A stretch of 64,000 bases of DNA from Okapia johnstoni (GCA_024291935.2 CM044309.1:31768001-31832000); one strand, 5' to 3'. Positions 23,172 through 35,169 are shown, counted from the first letter of the stretch. Notes: generated by a model from the sequence alone, not told the origin. Made by a program: numbers and translations.

Positions 23172-23250
23172 CAAAGAAAGGACACACATGAGTGTGTGTT
23201 GGCGGTAGAGTGGTGAGCACAGCTGCCTTCCAAAGAAAGGACACACATGA
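23172..23250. repeat. 20-bp perfect direct repeat
   Basis: caaagaaaggacacacatga occurs at 23172-23191 and again at 23231-23250, with 39 bases between. No element lies between the copies, so it looks like a local duplication rather than a target-site duplication. Confidence 0.9.
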
Positions 23251-23259
23251 AAGGGTGGA

Positions 23260-23511
23260 TTTATTTTGCTTGCTTTGTTGTGTGCTCAGTAGCTCAGTTG
23301 TGTCCAACTCTTTGAAAGCTCATGGACTGTAGCCCACCAGGCTCCTAGGTCCGTGAGATTTTCCAGGTAAGAATATTGGAGTGGGTTGTCATTTCCTCCT
23401 CCAAGAGATCTTGCTGACCCAGGGATCAAACCCATATCTCCTACATTTTCTGTGTTGCAAGCAGACATTCCTTATCAGTGAGCCACCTGGTAAACCATTT
23501 TATTTTGCTTG
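23260..23511 (-). mobile_element. Bov-tA SINE
   Basis: Antisense BovA body and tRNA-like head with a 13-bp duplication, tttattttgcttg, at 23260-23272 and 23499-23511. A small insertion ('attttctgtgttgc') disturbs the head. Confidence 0.95.
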
Positions 23512-24926
23512 GGGAAGGGGCAAAAAGTTATCAGAAAATGCAGCTTAACAAAAGAAAATTAACAATTTAATTGTAACATGCCCAACAAGACATGGTGAAG
23601 TCATGGTAGAAATTTGTGGCAAGCATAAGTAACATACATTTATTTAATGTATACCTTCTTCTAAAAAAGGAATCAAGACAGATTAAAACAAAAGCTACAA
23701 TAAAACTTGAAAACAGGGATAAAAGATAAGAACTAACCCATAAAAGGGAGCAGGGAGATAGGAAGGACTAACTGTACCAGAAACTCTTGGATAAGTTGAA
23801 AAATAATGAGGACAAAAGTAGGATAGATAAGCATTTTAGTCTGCATCAAACTCTGATATGACAATAGAAAAGGGATGCTCTGATTCTAGGAAATGGTACA
23901 GAGTCTAGGCACAGACATTACTAAAGTAGATAAACAAATCCAATAACTGCTGGAAATCTCTCCTAAGACTGCCAGAACCCTGGCCCCTAGTCTGGACCAA
24001 TCAAGCAAACTTCTGATGGGCCGTCAATACTTGTACCAGGTGTCTGGGTCTCAGTCTTGCTTCAGTTGCCTCTATCCTGGGAAATGAATAACTCTGCATT
24101 CTGGTTCATGATCAGTCTCTTGTATGCTTGACCACTATAAGTCAACAACCAAGAACCTCTTCAACTCTGCTTAAACCAAGAATGTATGGTTTCTAAAACC
24201 TTGAAACATCAAAGCCAGACCATGCCTTTATCATTTTAACAATTAAAGAAGCCACAAGTGAAGTGAACAAAAGCAAACACAGGTGGAAACAAGCATAAAG
24301 TCGTGGGGTCTGGCTGTGTCCTCAGCCCTGAACATGTTCTTCCTCAAGGTTTGCTATTCCCCTCGTCACCACTGGGAATATCACTGCTTCATATCTTCTG
24401 ACTCAAATTCTTCCTATTCCCTAATTATCAATCTAAATTCCAACTTTCCTATGACTTTCTCTAAGACTCCAGCTCATACTGATCATCTATAATCTCACTA
24501 CTGCACAAAGTAGACAACCACTGCACAAATCAAGGAAATTGCGCAGTGCCCAACCTATACAACCATACGCATCAGCCCTGCCAACTGCCCATGCATTTTT
24601 TATTTGTACTTTTCATTTAACAGATTAATTAATTTCCTTTTGCAAATCCACATTTCGAGTGAATCTGTTTAATCTTCAGAGGCAGGTTGGAAGGTCTTTA
24701 CAGATAAGTTCACCCCAGGACATACAGAAGGCACTAACTGAATATTTCTTAGTTTATGCAATTCTTATCCATTCTACCAAAGAATTAAAAGAAGAAAAAT
24801 GCTAATAGATGTCAAGGACTTATTATGCACCAAGCAAGTAACTTAGACAAGTAATGTAGAACAATGAACCCTTCATAAACTGTTAATGAAACTATTCTTT
24901 ATTAAGGCATCTGTTTAAGTTATTTT
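23512..24926. other. Unassigned 1.4-kb stretch
   Basis: No reliable repeat or gene. Around 24320-24500 a faint L2-like composition is seen but not callable. Confidence 0.4.
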
Positions 24927-25115
24927 TAGCTCAGTCAGTAAAGAATCTGCCTGCAGTGCAGGAGACCTGCATTTGATCCCTGGGTCAGGAAGATCCCCTG
25001 GAGAAGGAAATGGCAAATCACTCCAGTGTCCTTGCCTGGAAAATCCCATGGATAGAGGAGCCTGGTGGACTGCAGTCCGTGGGGTTGCAAGGAGTCAGAC
25101 ATGACTGAGCGACTC
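24927..25115 (+). mobile_element. Bov-tA SINE, head truncated
   Basis: Starts at 'tagctcagtcagtaaagaat' without the leading gggcttccctgg. The BovA body is complete to 'gacatgactgagcgactc'. Confidence 0.9.
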
Positions 25116-25345
25116 TCACTTATAAAATGTGTATACCCTTTGACCCAGCAATTCTACTAGGAACCCATCAAGAATTCAATTGTACACAAAAATGCATGTA
25201 CAAAGATTCTTGTTTTAAAACGTTTTGTTGTAAGGAAAAAATTAAAAACAACTTTTATTAATAGAGTAGTTAAATTATGGTATATTCATTAGAGTGAAAA
25301 ATTGGAAATGCTTCACCTAAGATAATTAAATAACACAATAATATA
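25116..25345 (+). mobile_element. Old L1 fragment, sense
   Basis: Contains 'taccctttgacccagcaatt' and 'aattatggtatattcatt', typical of the L1 ORF2 C-terminus / 3' region. Part of it is mirrored in inverted orientation near 25800. Confidence 0.7.
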
Positions 25346-25479
25346 TGAAAGTATGACTATCACCCTTCATCTGTACATTTAAACATAACACAAAGGCCCC
25401 TACTGTCAAATTGGTATGACCCTTCCTGTCTCTTCTATTTTCCCATAAATGTACACAAATATAAGTACCTTTTATATAA

Positions 25480-26400
25480 ATTGACCATACTGTATTCGTG
25501 ATGCCATGATTCAGTTCTTGTTTTCATTTAACAAGAGATCTTGGACAGCTATCAATATTTCCATAATCTTGTCTATGGATCTCCCTCGTTCTTTTGAATC
25601 TCTGCATCATATTCCACAGGATTACTGAATATACCGTGATTGATTTGGCTATCCTCTTATTGATGGGCTTTAGTGTGTTTCTAATTTCTCATTCTAATGA
25701 TGGATCCCATAATGTAACTACTCCCATTGATCAAGATTGGCTCTCATTTTTTTCTATACAGCAAAACATTCTGAAATAAGAGTTCTGATACATACATTAT
25801 TGTACACAATTGAATTCTTGATGGGATTCCCAGAAGCAGAATCGCTGAGTCGAAAGGCATGCACATTTTATATCTTGGAATTAATGCCAAAATAACAAAC
25901 AGAGGTTTCACTAAAAAAAACAAACAAACAAAAAAAAAAACTTCCACTCATTGTGTTTGAAAGTGGTCATTGTTCCACATCACTTGCTTTTTTTTTTTTT
26001 AATGTTTGCTAATCCAATGCAAGGGAATCTCATTTAAAAAATGAATTTTTTGATTAATGAAGTTGAGTCTTTCTGTAAGTTTATTGTGACATGAAAATTT
26101 CTTCTCCAAGTTGCCTATTTATGTGACTTATTTTACTGATTTGTTGTGGATATTAGTTTTATAGAACATGTTATGAATATTAACTGAATGTCTGCTTTAT
26201 ATGTTACAAATGTCTTCTCCACACTGTCACCTATGTTTACCTATGTTCAGAGTGATTTATTTTGTATTTAGAAATATTTAATTTTATGATGCCTAAGAAA
26301 ATCTTTCTCCTACATTGTCTTCTGAAATTTTTAAAGCTTTATCATAATTTCCCTTTAATCCATCTGGAATTTATTTTTGTGTATGTTATAAAGTAAGCAT
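25480..26400 (-). mobile_element. Old L1 fragment, antisense
   Basis: Antisense blocks include 'tgcatcatattccacagg', 'ctcttattgatgggctttag', 'gaatcgctgagtcgaaagg' and, further on, 'atccatctggaatttatttt'. This is the 3' part of an old L1 in reverse orientation to the piece at 25116. Confidence 0.7.
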
Positions 26401-26449
26401 CTATTTATTTCTGTTTTCTTTCTTTCTCCTGAAATGTCACTATCTCCAT

Positions 26450-26535
26450 TAGGCAAATGACAAAACTAACTCACAAAGGTTAAGGAAGTAGACTGATACT
26501 TCAGAGATAGCAAGTGGCTTTACTGGGATGTATTA
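26450..26535 (-). mobile_element. Possible MIR fragment
   Basis: A short antisense MIR-like block: 'gacaaaactaactcacaaag' and 'gttaaggaagtag'. Weak. Confidence 0.45.
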
Positions 26536-28443
26536 ATAAAACTGTTTGCCTCTTTCTACCAAACCAAGCCATCTCTCAAGAGTAAAGCACAGTACATTTC
26601 ACACAAAAACATTATTACACTCAGTACAAACAGTCTAAAAATGTCACTCATGTCTGCTGCACCACTTTAACAGCAAGAGGTCCCTTGGCATTGCTGATCA
26701 TATATAGAGATACCTGCCAAGGTCTGCTCTGCATTTGCTCAGAGATGGAATCATGAAGTCCAAGAACAGAATTCCATTATTATTCAGCACCAGCTAGCTT
26801 CTACCATGAAAATGAGGACGCCTCAGATAGACATTTTCTCAAAAGACAATTCTATGTTCTCCTGGCTGGCATGGAAGCCGAGTGATAATAAACACAGAAG
26901 AAGTGTAGGGTTGATACTCTACCTAAGACCTGGAAGGCTAACTATTCTGACTCCAGCTATAACCATCCATCCCCAGAGAATCCTCCCCTGCTTCAAACTA
27001 CATGGAGAGCTGGCTTTAGCACCTTTCATCTCACTATCTCATGGGTCAAGAGCAGCCACCCTGGACTGACTTCTCAGCTACAATGAATTCCTTTGTGTCT
27101 GGGAATACTCCCCACATTGCTTGACCCGGAGCCACAGGATCCTAGGGAGTCTAGGGTCTGCAGCACCACTTATCTGCCAGAGGGACATCACTAACTCATA
27201 CTGGCCAGACTCTCGCTCTCCCAGAATTCAAAGTGGGAATGAAGGAGTCAAGTCAGCCTCATTTCATGGCTGAAACTGGACAGTATAAGCTTGGAGCTGT
27301 GGGTGGCCACAAGCTGCCATGTAAAGTGGGAAGCAGAGTAATCATCTGCAGGGGCAAAAAAAAAGGTGAATCGAGTATTATACACAAAGGAAGAGAGATG
27401 AGAGCTGGAGATGGAAAACCACTGGGTTTCTAATGACTTTCTGGCTTGGACCATGCATTCACCAAATATTTACTTTGTACCTAGTGTGTGCCAGATGTCA
27501 TTTTAGATGATGGAGGACTAGAAGATACATTTTATTGTTACAGTACCTTTTTTTTTTTTTTTTTTTGCATAAGCTAACTGACAAGAATTTCTGTTTCTTG
27601 TAACGAGAGACCTATAACTAATATGGGCCCACAAACACAAGAATCCTCTATCTGTGGGATGCTTTATGCCCTTGACTGTTCCAGATGTCGGCTCCACTTA
27701 TTAAGCACTCAACCTATCTACCTTTCTCATGAATAATTTTATAAACCTCTTCCATCACCCTAAGGTGACTCCAAGTTCTTCCAGGATAGTGTTTCTCAAC
27801 CACCATAACACAGGTCCCCACGGTATTGTGATCAGTAGTGAGGTAGGTCATTACTAATTTTAATGTTATAATGAAGTGCTAAAGTTGGGGAGTGCTTTAC
27901 GATTGTCCCCACCCTCTGAGCAGATTCAAGGTCATCTGTAATAAAGTCTGCTTCACTTGCCTTCCCATGTGCTTTCTTGTGGAAGAGAAATCTGATAAAG
28001 CCAGCATTCAGGGAATTGTGCATAACCCCAGGGATATACACAGAGATCTGTTAGTTATGTGAAAATCATCCTCATTGTTTGTCAAGGTAGATAAAAAGTT
28101 AAGAATCACAAAGACTGTGCCATTCACAGAATTCTAAACATATCACAGGAGCTCCATAAGCCACTGCAGTTTCTATTGCTGGTGCTGCAGAAAGGAGCCT
28201 TTCTGTTCGTTAAGCCTGCACCACTGCTACTGGCTATACAGTCAGTGTCCATGTGTACACTAGGCCTTAGCTATGAGAACTATTTATCCCATTTATCTCA
28301 ACCCAGAACACATACAAAGCTTGAGTAAAGTCAAAGAATGAGGTCTAAGAAAGGTAGAGACAATGAAGTTATTAACTTGTTAGTTTTTGGTTGCATTCCT
28401 TTCTCATAGGAAATACTCCTCTCTCAGGCCATGGCATCCTGGT
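26536..28443. other. Unassigned 1.9-kb stretch
   Basis: Contains a T run at 27548-27567 and no recognisable repeat body, gene or RNA. Short frames show no domain. Confidence 0.45.
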
Positions 28444-28671
28444 AGGCCAGTGATGGGCTTCCCAGGTGGCCGCAATGGGAATCCATCTGCCAATGTAGGA
28501 GATGCAGGTTCAATCCCTGGGTTGGGAAGATCCCCTAGAGGAGGAAATGGCAACCCACTCCAGTATTCTTGCCTGGGAAATCTGATGGACAAAGGAGCCT
28601 GGAGGGCTACAGTCCACAGGGTCACAAAAGAGCTGGACATGGCCTAGTGACTAAACAACAAGGCCAGTGAT
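28444..28671 (+). mobile_element. Bov-tA SINE
   Basis: Head at 28455 (gggcttcccaggtggccg) and BovA body to about 28650. The 11-bp duplication aggccagtgat lies at 28444-28454 and 28661-28671. Confidence 0.95.
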
Positions 28672-29097
28672 TGGTCCAGACATGAGCAAGTGATTAGGGA
28701 GACTGAAAGGACAGGACAGGGGTCTTGTTAAATCTCAACTAGCAGAAGCCTGTAAGCCTAGAGATACAAGGACCTGTCTTTCCCAGAGCAAGAAGCCAAC
28801 CCAGAGAAAACAGGTGTATATGTATTTCCTTAAATCTTGTGACCCAGGAAAGCAGATACCTTTTAAGCTCACTTTGCTGATGAACTAGAACTCCTAATTG
28901 TCCAAAGTCATTTCAGTTTATGGCTTTCTGATTTGCCCTTCTCCAAGCAGGTATATAATATTTTACACAAATCTGTAGCCAATCTGAAAATGTCTCTCCA
29001 TGAGACCTTGTTTGGCCAACATTTGGGGCATCACTGAGTTGTATTTAAGTGCTTTTAAGCTTGGAGTCAAGTGAACCTCATCTGCAAAGGACCTGAT
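28672..29097. other. Unassigned
   Basis: No repeat or gene recognised. Confidence 0.4.
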
Positions 29098-29255
29098 AAT
29101 AAGTACTTGAGGCTTTACAGGACACAAAGTCTGTCAAACTCCTAAAAATTGCCACTATAGTGTGAAAGCAATCACAGACAATATGTAAATGACCATGTGT
29201 GGCTGTGTTTCAATAAAACTTTATTTACAAAATAAGCAGTGGGAGAATGCAGCAC
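29098..29255 (+). mobile_element. hAT-like MITE remnant
   Basis: The blocks 'gaaagcaatcacagacaata', 'gtgtggctgtgtttcaata' and 'aaaactttatttacaaaata' follow the order of the same hAT-type element seen at 20068. The ends are eroded. Confidence 0.6.
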
Positions 29256-29384
29256 TTGGCTTGTGGTAAGAGTTTCCTGTTTTCAGCTATATATCACCAT
29301 GCAGTTAGATTATCAGTTCCCTATTGACAAATTCCATGTTAAAATATTTTATGTTGTTTCATGATTTCCCCATGACTAAACTAC

Positions 29385-29426
29385 ACACTCTCTCACACAC
29401 TCTCTCACACACACACACTCACACTA
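29385..29426. repeat. (CT/CA)n-rich low complexity
   Basis: Alternating cacactctct and cacacaca units. Confidence 0.85.
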
Positions 29427-30025
29427 CTGACAAAATGCCACATCCAAAGCACACAAATGTACTAACCGACCAAATTAATAAAGGTGTTAACTCATGATTT
29501 TGAGTACTTCTATTCTTGAAGATGAATATTTTCATCTTGTCAAATATCTTCAAATGTCAAAAATCTCATTTACTATAAAGCAAAGAAAGTGCAGGTGAGC
29601 AAGCAATGCTAGATGGTGGGCATATGTCCACTGAAAAGGAGCAGAGTCCATTTTACCCACGTTACCCCACATAAGGATGGAAGAATTATTAGGCTAGTGA
29701 GGCAGAGTCTCATTTGGCTGCATGGATTGTAAGTGTCAGGACATCTAGACAATAGCGAGAAAATGATACACCAAAAAGATATTTTCCTTGAGTTCTGTAA
29801 AGATGCTCAGATCATCTCATTCTCAGTAGGAAAACAGGTACATCTATTGCCATTAATTTTCACAAAAGCATTTGTTTTAAAGTTAAATCACATTATGAAC
29901 AATTAAATGCTTTAAATATAAATTAAAAAGATTCCTGAGATGATATTTGCTATAAACTTAGTCCTTCACATACTGCACTAAAAAAAAAAAAAAAGTACAA
30001 TTTTAGATATACCTTTTAAAGTCTG
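29427..30025. other. Unassigned
   Basis: AT-rich, with an A run at about 29980-29994. Nothing else recognised. Confidence 0.4.
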
Positions 30026-31300
30026 GTTTCTAGGGGAGTATGCAAAATTCTGCAAGCCAGGCTTTAGCAATACATGAACCGTGAACTTCCAGATGTTCAA
30101 GCTGGTTTTAGAAAAGGCAGAGGAACCAGAGATCAAATTGCCAATATCCGCTGGATCATGAAAAAAGCAAGAGAGCTCCAGAAAAACATCTATTTCTGCT
30201 TTATTGACTATGCCAAAGCCTTTGACTGTGTGGATCACAATAAACTGTGGAAAATTATGAAAGAGATGGGAATACCAGACCATCTGACCTGTCTCTTGAG
30301 AAACCTGTAGGCAGGTCAGGAAGCAACAGTTAGAACTGGACATGGAACAACAGACTGGTTCCAAATAGGAAAGGGAGTACGTCAAGGCTGTATATTGTCA
30401 CCCTGCTTATTTAACTTATATGCAGAATACATCATGAGAAACGCTGGGCTGGAAGAAACACAAGCTGGAATCAAGATTGCCGGAAGAAATATCAATAACC
30501 TCAGTTATGCGGATGACACCACCCTTATGGCAGAAAAGTAAAGAAGAACTAAAGAGCCTCCTGATGAAAGTGAAAGAGGAGAGTGAAAATGTTGGCTTAA
30601 AGCTCAACGTTCAGAAAACTAAGATCATGGCATCTGGTTCAATCACTTCATGGCAAATAGATGGGGAAACAGTGGAAACAGTGTCAGACTTTATTTTTTT
30701 GGGCTCCAAAATCACTGCTGATGGTGATTGCAGCCATGAAATTAAAAGACGCTTACTCCTTGGAAGGAAGGTTATGGCCAACCTAGATAGCATATTGAAA
30801 AGCAGAGACATTACTTTGCCAACAAAAGTCCATCTAGTCAAGGCTATGGTTTTTCCAGTGGTCATGTATGGATGTGAGAGTTGGATGGTGAAGAAAGCTG
30901 AGTGCTGCAGAATTGATGCTTTTGAACTGTGGTGTTGGAGAAAGCTCTTGAGAGTCCCTTGGACTGCAAGGAGATCCAATCAATCCATCCTAAAGGAGAT
31001 CAATCCTGGGTGTTCATTGGAAGGACTGATGTTGAAGCTGAAACTCCAATACTTTGGCCACCTCGTTCAAAGAGTTGACTCATTGGAAAAGATCCTAATG
31101 CTGGGAAGGATTGGGGGCAGGAGGAGAAGGGGACGACAGAGGATGAGATGGTTGGATGGCATCACCAACTCGATGGACATAGGTTTGGGTAGACTCCGGG
31201 AGTTGGTGATGGACAGGGAGGCCTGGCGTGCTGCGATTCATGGGGTCGCAAAGAGTCGGACACGACTGAGCGACTGAACTGAACTGAACTGATGTTTCTA
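30026..31300 (+). mobile_element. BovB (RTE) LINE, 3' 1.26 kb, dead ORF
   Basis: BovB is a non-LTR retrotransposon whose ORF encodes an endonuclease and a reverse transcriptase. This 5'-truncated copy keeps the RT core. An open piece at 30074-30310 carries the motif-A region (FIDYAKAFD), and the YADD catalytic box lies at 30506-30517. The frame is broken by a TAG at about 30308-30310 (TGTAGG for TGTATG) and by an inserted A near 30535, after which the C-terminal part is open to 31277. The 3' end is the shared tail 'gtcggacacgactgagcgac' plus (gaact)n. A 7-bp duplication gtttcta lies at 30026-30032 and 31294-31300. Confidence 0.95.
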
Positions 31301-31737
31301 ATGGCATCTGGAGAAGGATGCAGAACTTTGATTTCAACTTCCAACACCAGTATATGGAAATACCAGGGAGCTGTCCCAAGTCCTGCAGAATTAGGAAACC
31401 AGAGAACAAAGAAAGGCAATTTTATGACAATCACTTTTATGAGGTTACTTATAATAAGGTCCAAGCGAAAGTTAAATTCCAAGCCTATACACATTTAGTT
31501 ATGATAGGAGGCCTGTAATGCCCATTTAACAAAATGAACTTTATTTCTATGATGAGGAATAATTTGCCCTTGAAGGATAAACTAGTCCTGTGCATAATAT
31601 ATAAAACAGAACCATGGACTTCTCAAGGTTGTCTCTATTTTCTTTTCTGCCTATGCTCCTCTCTGGCATCAAAGATTGTCCCTAGTCTACGTCAAAACAC
31701 CCAGGCATCTTTGCAATTGATTAGTGAAAAGGAAGAC
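31301..31737. other. Unassigned
   Basis: No repeat or gene recognised between BovB and the purine-rich tract. Confidence 0.4.
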
Positions 31738-31828
31738 AAAATTAGAGAAAAAAGAAGTGGAAGAGGTGAAGGAGGGAGGGAGGGGCAAAAAGAGAGAAAA
31801 GAAAGAAAGCAGGAAGCAAGGCAATGTA
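31738..31828. repeat. Purine-rich (GA) low-complexity tract
   Basis: About 90 bases almost entirely A and G on the plus strand, including gaaggagggagggagggg. Confidence 0.85.
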
Positions 31829-32100
31829 TAGCCTGGTGACTACAACTGGAAGATGAGCAAGTTCTGGGGGATCTAATACACAGAATGGTGACTGGAGTGT
31901 ACACCACTGTATTATATACTTGAAAGCTGCCAGAAGAGTAGCTCCTAAATGTTCTCACCACAAAAAAGAAATGGTAATTATGGGGTGTGATAGAGGGTGT
32001 TAGCTAACCCTAAGGTGTTAAATCATTTTACAATATATAAATGTACCAAATGAATATGTCGTACTCCTTAAACTTATACAATATTATATGCGAATTATAG
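31829..32100 (+). mobile_element. L1 3' UTR fragment (host of a BovB)
   Basis: Sense L1 blocks: 'ctgggggatctaatacacag', 'ctaaatgttctcaccac', 'tgttagctaaccctaaggtg' and 'attttacaatatataaatg'. It is broken at 'cgaattatag' by BovB. The expected continuation 'ctcaataaatct' reappears at 33349 after BovB and a SINE. Confidence 0.8.
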
Positions 32101-33115
32101 CCAGATATCTGACCTGCCTCTTGAGAAACCTGTATGCAAGTCAGGAAGCAACAGTTACAACTGGACATGGAACAACAGACTGATTCCAAATACGAAAAGG
32201 AGTACGTCAAGGCTGTATATTGTCACCCTGCTTATTTAACTTATATGCAGAGTACATCATGAGAAATACTGGGCTGGAGGAAGCGCAAGCTGCAATCAAG
32301 ACTGCCTGGAGAAATATCAATAACCTCAGATATGCAGATGACACCACCCTTATAGCTGAAAGTGAAGAAGAACTAAAGAGCCTCTTGATGAAAGTGAAAG
32401 AGGATAGTGAAAAAGTTGGCTTAAAGCTCAACATTCAGAAAACTAAGATCATGGCATCCAGTCCCAACACTTCATGGCAAATAGATAGGGAAACAGTGGA
32501 AACAGAGGCTGACTTTATTTTTCTGGGCTCCAAAATCACTGCAGATGGTGATTTCAGCCATGAAATTAAAAGACGCTTACTCCTTGGAAGGAAAGTTATG
32601 ACCAACCTAGACAGCATATTGAAAAGCAGAGACATTACTTTGTCAACAAAGGTCCATCTAGTCAAAGCTATGGTTTTTCCAGCAGTCATGTAGGGATGTG
32701 AGAGTTGAACTATAAAGAAAGCTGAGCATGGGAGAATTGATGCTTTTGAACTGTGGTGTTGGAGAAGACTCTTGAGAGTCCCTTGGACTGCAAGGAGATC
32801 CAACCAGTCCATCCTAAAGGAGATCAGTCCTGGGTGTTCATTGGAAGGGCTGATGTTGAAGCTGAAACTCCAATACTTTGGCCACCTGATGCGAAGAGCT
32901 GACTCATTTGAAAAGACCCTGATGCTGGGAAAGATTGAGGGCAAGAGGAGAAGGGGATGACAGAGGATGAGATGGTTGGATGGCATTACCAACTCAAGGG
33001 ACCTGAGTTTGGGAGGACTCCGGGAGTTGGTGACGGACAGGGAGGCCTGGCGTGCTGCGGTTCATGGGATCGCAAAGAGTCGGACACGACTGAGTGACTG
33101 AACTGAACATCATAG
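32094..33115 (+). mobile_element. BovB LINE fragment nested in L1
   Basis: A 1-kb BovB 3' fragment from 'ccagatatctgacctgcctc' (32101) to the (gaact)n end near 33108. YADD is encoded at 32331-32342 (LRYADDTTL). A TAG at 32692-32694 (CATGTAGGG for CATGTATGG) and other changes close the frame. The flanks attatag (32094-32100) and atcatag (33109-33115) are a likely 7-bp duplication with one mismatch. Confidence 0.93.
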
Positions 33116-33354
33116 TTCAATAGGGATGCCCACATGGCACGCTGGTAAAGAATCCCCTTGCCAATGCAGGAGATGCAAGATATGTGCGTTTGATCCCTTT
33201 AGGGGAAGATCCCCTAAAGGAGGAAATGGCAACCCACTCCAGTATTCTTGCCTGAAAAATCCCATGGACAGAAGAGCCCGGCGGGCTACAGTCCCTATGG
33301 GGTTACAAAGAGTCAGACGTGACTCAGCAACTGAGCACAGCACAGAGCTCAATA
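33114..33354 (+). mobile_element. Bov-tA SINE at the L1/BovB junction
   Basis: tRNA-like head at about 33123 and BovA body to about 33340. The flanks agttcaata (33114-33122) and agctcaata (33346-33354) are a 9-base duplication with one mismatch. It landed a few bases past the BovB 3' end, in L1 sequence. Confidence 0.92.
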
Positions 33355-33362
33355 AATCTAGG

Positions 33363-33590
33363 GGAAAGACACTGTATGACACACCTGAAGGTTACTAAGA
33401 GAATAGATCCTAAATGTTCTCACCACACATGAAAAAACAAACAAAAAAAGATAACTATGGGAGGGGATGGATGTGTTAACTAATCTTAGTGTGGTAATGA
33501 TTTTACAATATATACATACATATATCAAATCATCACATGGTACATCTCAGACTTACACAACGTTATAGACTATATATATAATTTTTCAAA
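33363..33590 (+). mobile_element. Second L1 3' UTR fragment
   Basis: A second copy of the same L1 tail starts immediately downstream, in the same orientation: 'gagaatagatcctaaatg', 'ggatgtgttaactaatct', 'acaatatatacatacatat' and 'cacatggtacatctcag'. Confidence 0.75.
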
Positions 33591-33999
33591 CAGGGAATGC
33601 AGATAAAAGAAGGTAAAAGAGAAAAAAGAATTAACCAGTAAAATGGGCTTACTTTGATGGTGAGAATCCCATAGTGTATACAGAAGTAGAAACAGAATGT
33701 TGCATACATGAGACCTATAATGTTATAAATCATTATTATCTCAGTTTAAAAAAAAGACACAAACAGTCTAAGAATGAAGGGGAAAAGGGCTATCCTTGTA
33801 GGCCTAGCCAAAAAAAAACAAAACAAAACAAAAAAGCTTGTCCCTTGTTTTGGACATTCCCAGAGTTTATGCATTTAGTCCTAAGCTCACCACCTTTTCA
33901 CATTCATGACACCAATGACACCTCTATGTGTATAACTTCCAAATCTCTATCACTATAACCTTTCCTGGCCTTTCATTTGGAGTCTGACATCCCCCTTTA
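33591..33999. other. Unassigned
   Basis: Contains an A-rich run at about 33811-33834. Nothing else recognised. Confidence 0.4.
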
Positions 34000-34630
34000 G
34001 GAGAACTACCTTCATGTCAAATCTTAATGGGGAAAAAACAGTAACTCACCTTCTCCTTCAGCAAGGCTCCCCTTTCCCATGCCTCTATTTCAGTTCACGA
34101 TGGAAGCCTCAGGAGTCTTGACTCCGTATCCCTCAACAACAAAGACTCTTCCTTCACAAGATCTTTTTGCATCCATTCCTCACTTTCCCTTCCTTCTAAC
34201 AACATTCAAAATCTTAGGTACTCATCAACTTCTAGGATGGTCTTCATAATCCTCCTTCAATGCTTTACTGCCAGCATCTCCCCATTGCAAACCACTGGGA
34301 CTAAATGGCTATTTACTCCATCAGTCTCCTGTTCAGAAAAATCCACTGGGGGCCCATCTACCTACAGAACAGAGTCTCGGCTCTTGGGTCTGGTATCAGA
34401 GGTCTGTCACCATCTGTTTGGTTCTAATCAGTTTATGTAGTGTCTTCGGGCTGTGTCATTCTTTTAAAGGTTGTACCCCACCCCCTTCCCTCTTGTTTCA
34501 CAAGAACCACACACACAGGTATTTGCCCTCCTCTGGCCTCCCCAGTCCTCATTCCTGACTAATAACGTGGACAAAGGTCAGTCAGTAGCTTTCACCTGAC
34601 TACTCCACTTCTTCCTCAACACATCCTGCA
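34000..34630 (+). mobile_element. L2-like fragment
   Basis: The pyrimidine-rich composition and blocks such as 'cttccttctaacaacattca' and 'ctggggctccatct'-type sequence near 34350 resemble L2 ORF2. Diverged and uncertain. Confidence 0.45.
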
Positions 34631-34694
34631 ATGTTGCCCCCTAAACGTTCTAATCACTCACTCATTTTGGAAATATTGAGCAGAAAGGATAGGG

Positions 34695-34985
34695 AAAAGG
34701 TTAGATTTACTGAGAACATGCTTCATGCCAGGCATTGTACTGCTGTTGATGTTGAGTCGCTAAGTTGTGTCCCACGCTTTGCAACCCCATGGACTGTAGC
34801 CCACCAGGCTCCTCTATCCATGGGATTTCCCAAGCAAGAGTACTAGAGTGGGTTGCCGTTTCCTTCTCCAGGGGATCTTCCTGGCCAAGGGATCAAACCC
34901 ATGTCTCCTGCACTGGCAAGTGAATTCTTTAGCACTGAGCCACCAGGAAAGACCAGGCATTATACTAGATGCTTTCATATATAAC
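34695..34985 (-). mobile_element. MIR fragment split by a SINE
   Basis: 'tttactgagaacatgcttca' plus 'gccaggcattgtact' before the SINE and 'tactagatgctttcatatat' after it together form the antisense MIR 3' block. Confidence 0.6.
34728..34966 (-). mobile_element. Bov-tA SINE
   Basis: Antisense BovA body and tRNA-like head (34742-34952). The flanks ccaggcattgtact (34728-34741) and ccaggcattatact (34953-34966) are a 14-base duplication with one mismatch. Confidence 0.95.
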
Positions 34986-35169
34986 AAACAGAAGGAATGA
35001 AGAAAAAAAAAAAAACAAACAGAAAAAGGCGGAGTGGGGACCAGAAAGTGAAAGAAAGCCAACAGAAGGTGAACCAGGACCTTGATTCTGAAATTGTTTC
35101 ACACTGGCCGTGACAGACCTCCCGAGGGCAACTGATAAAATGAAGATGCCCAAGTCCTAGTCATATAGT

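Noticed and set aside
24927..25000. tRNA-like sequences
   Set aside because: They are the heads of Bov-tA or CHR SINEs, joined directly to SINE bodies, not free tRNA genes.
30026..31300. An active BovB
   Set aside because: 5'-truncated, with a nonsense change and an inserted base in the reverse-transcriptase frame.
32435..32992. 185-residue minus-strand frame
   Set aside because: Antisense shadow of BovB.
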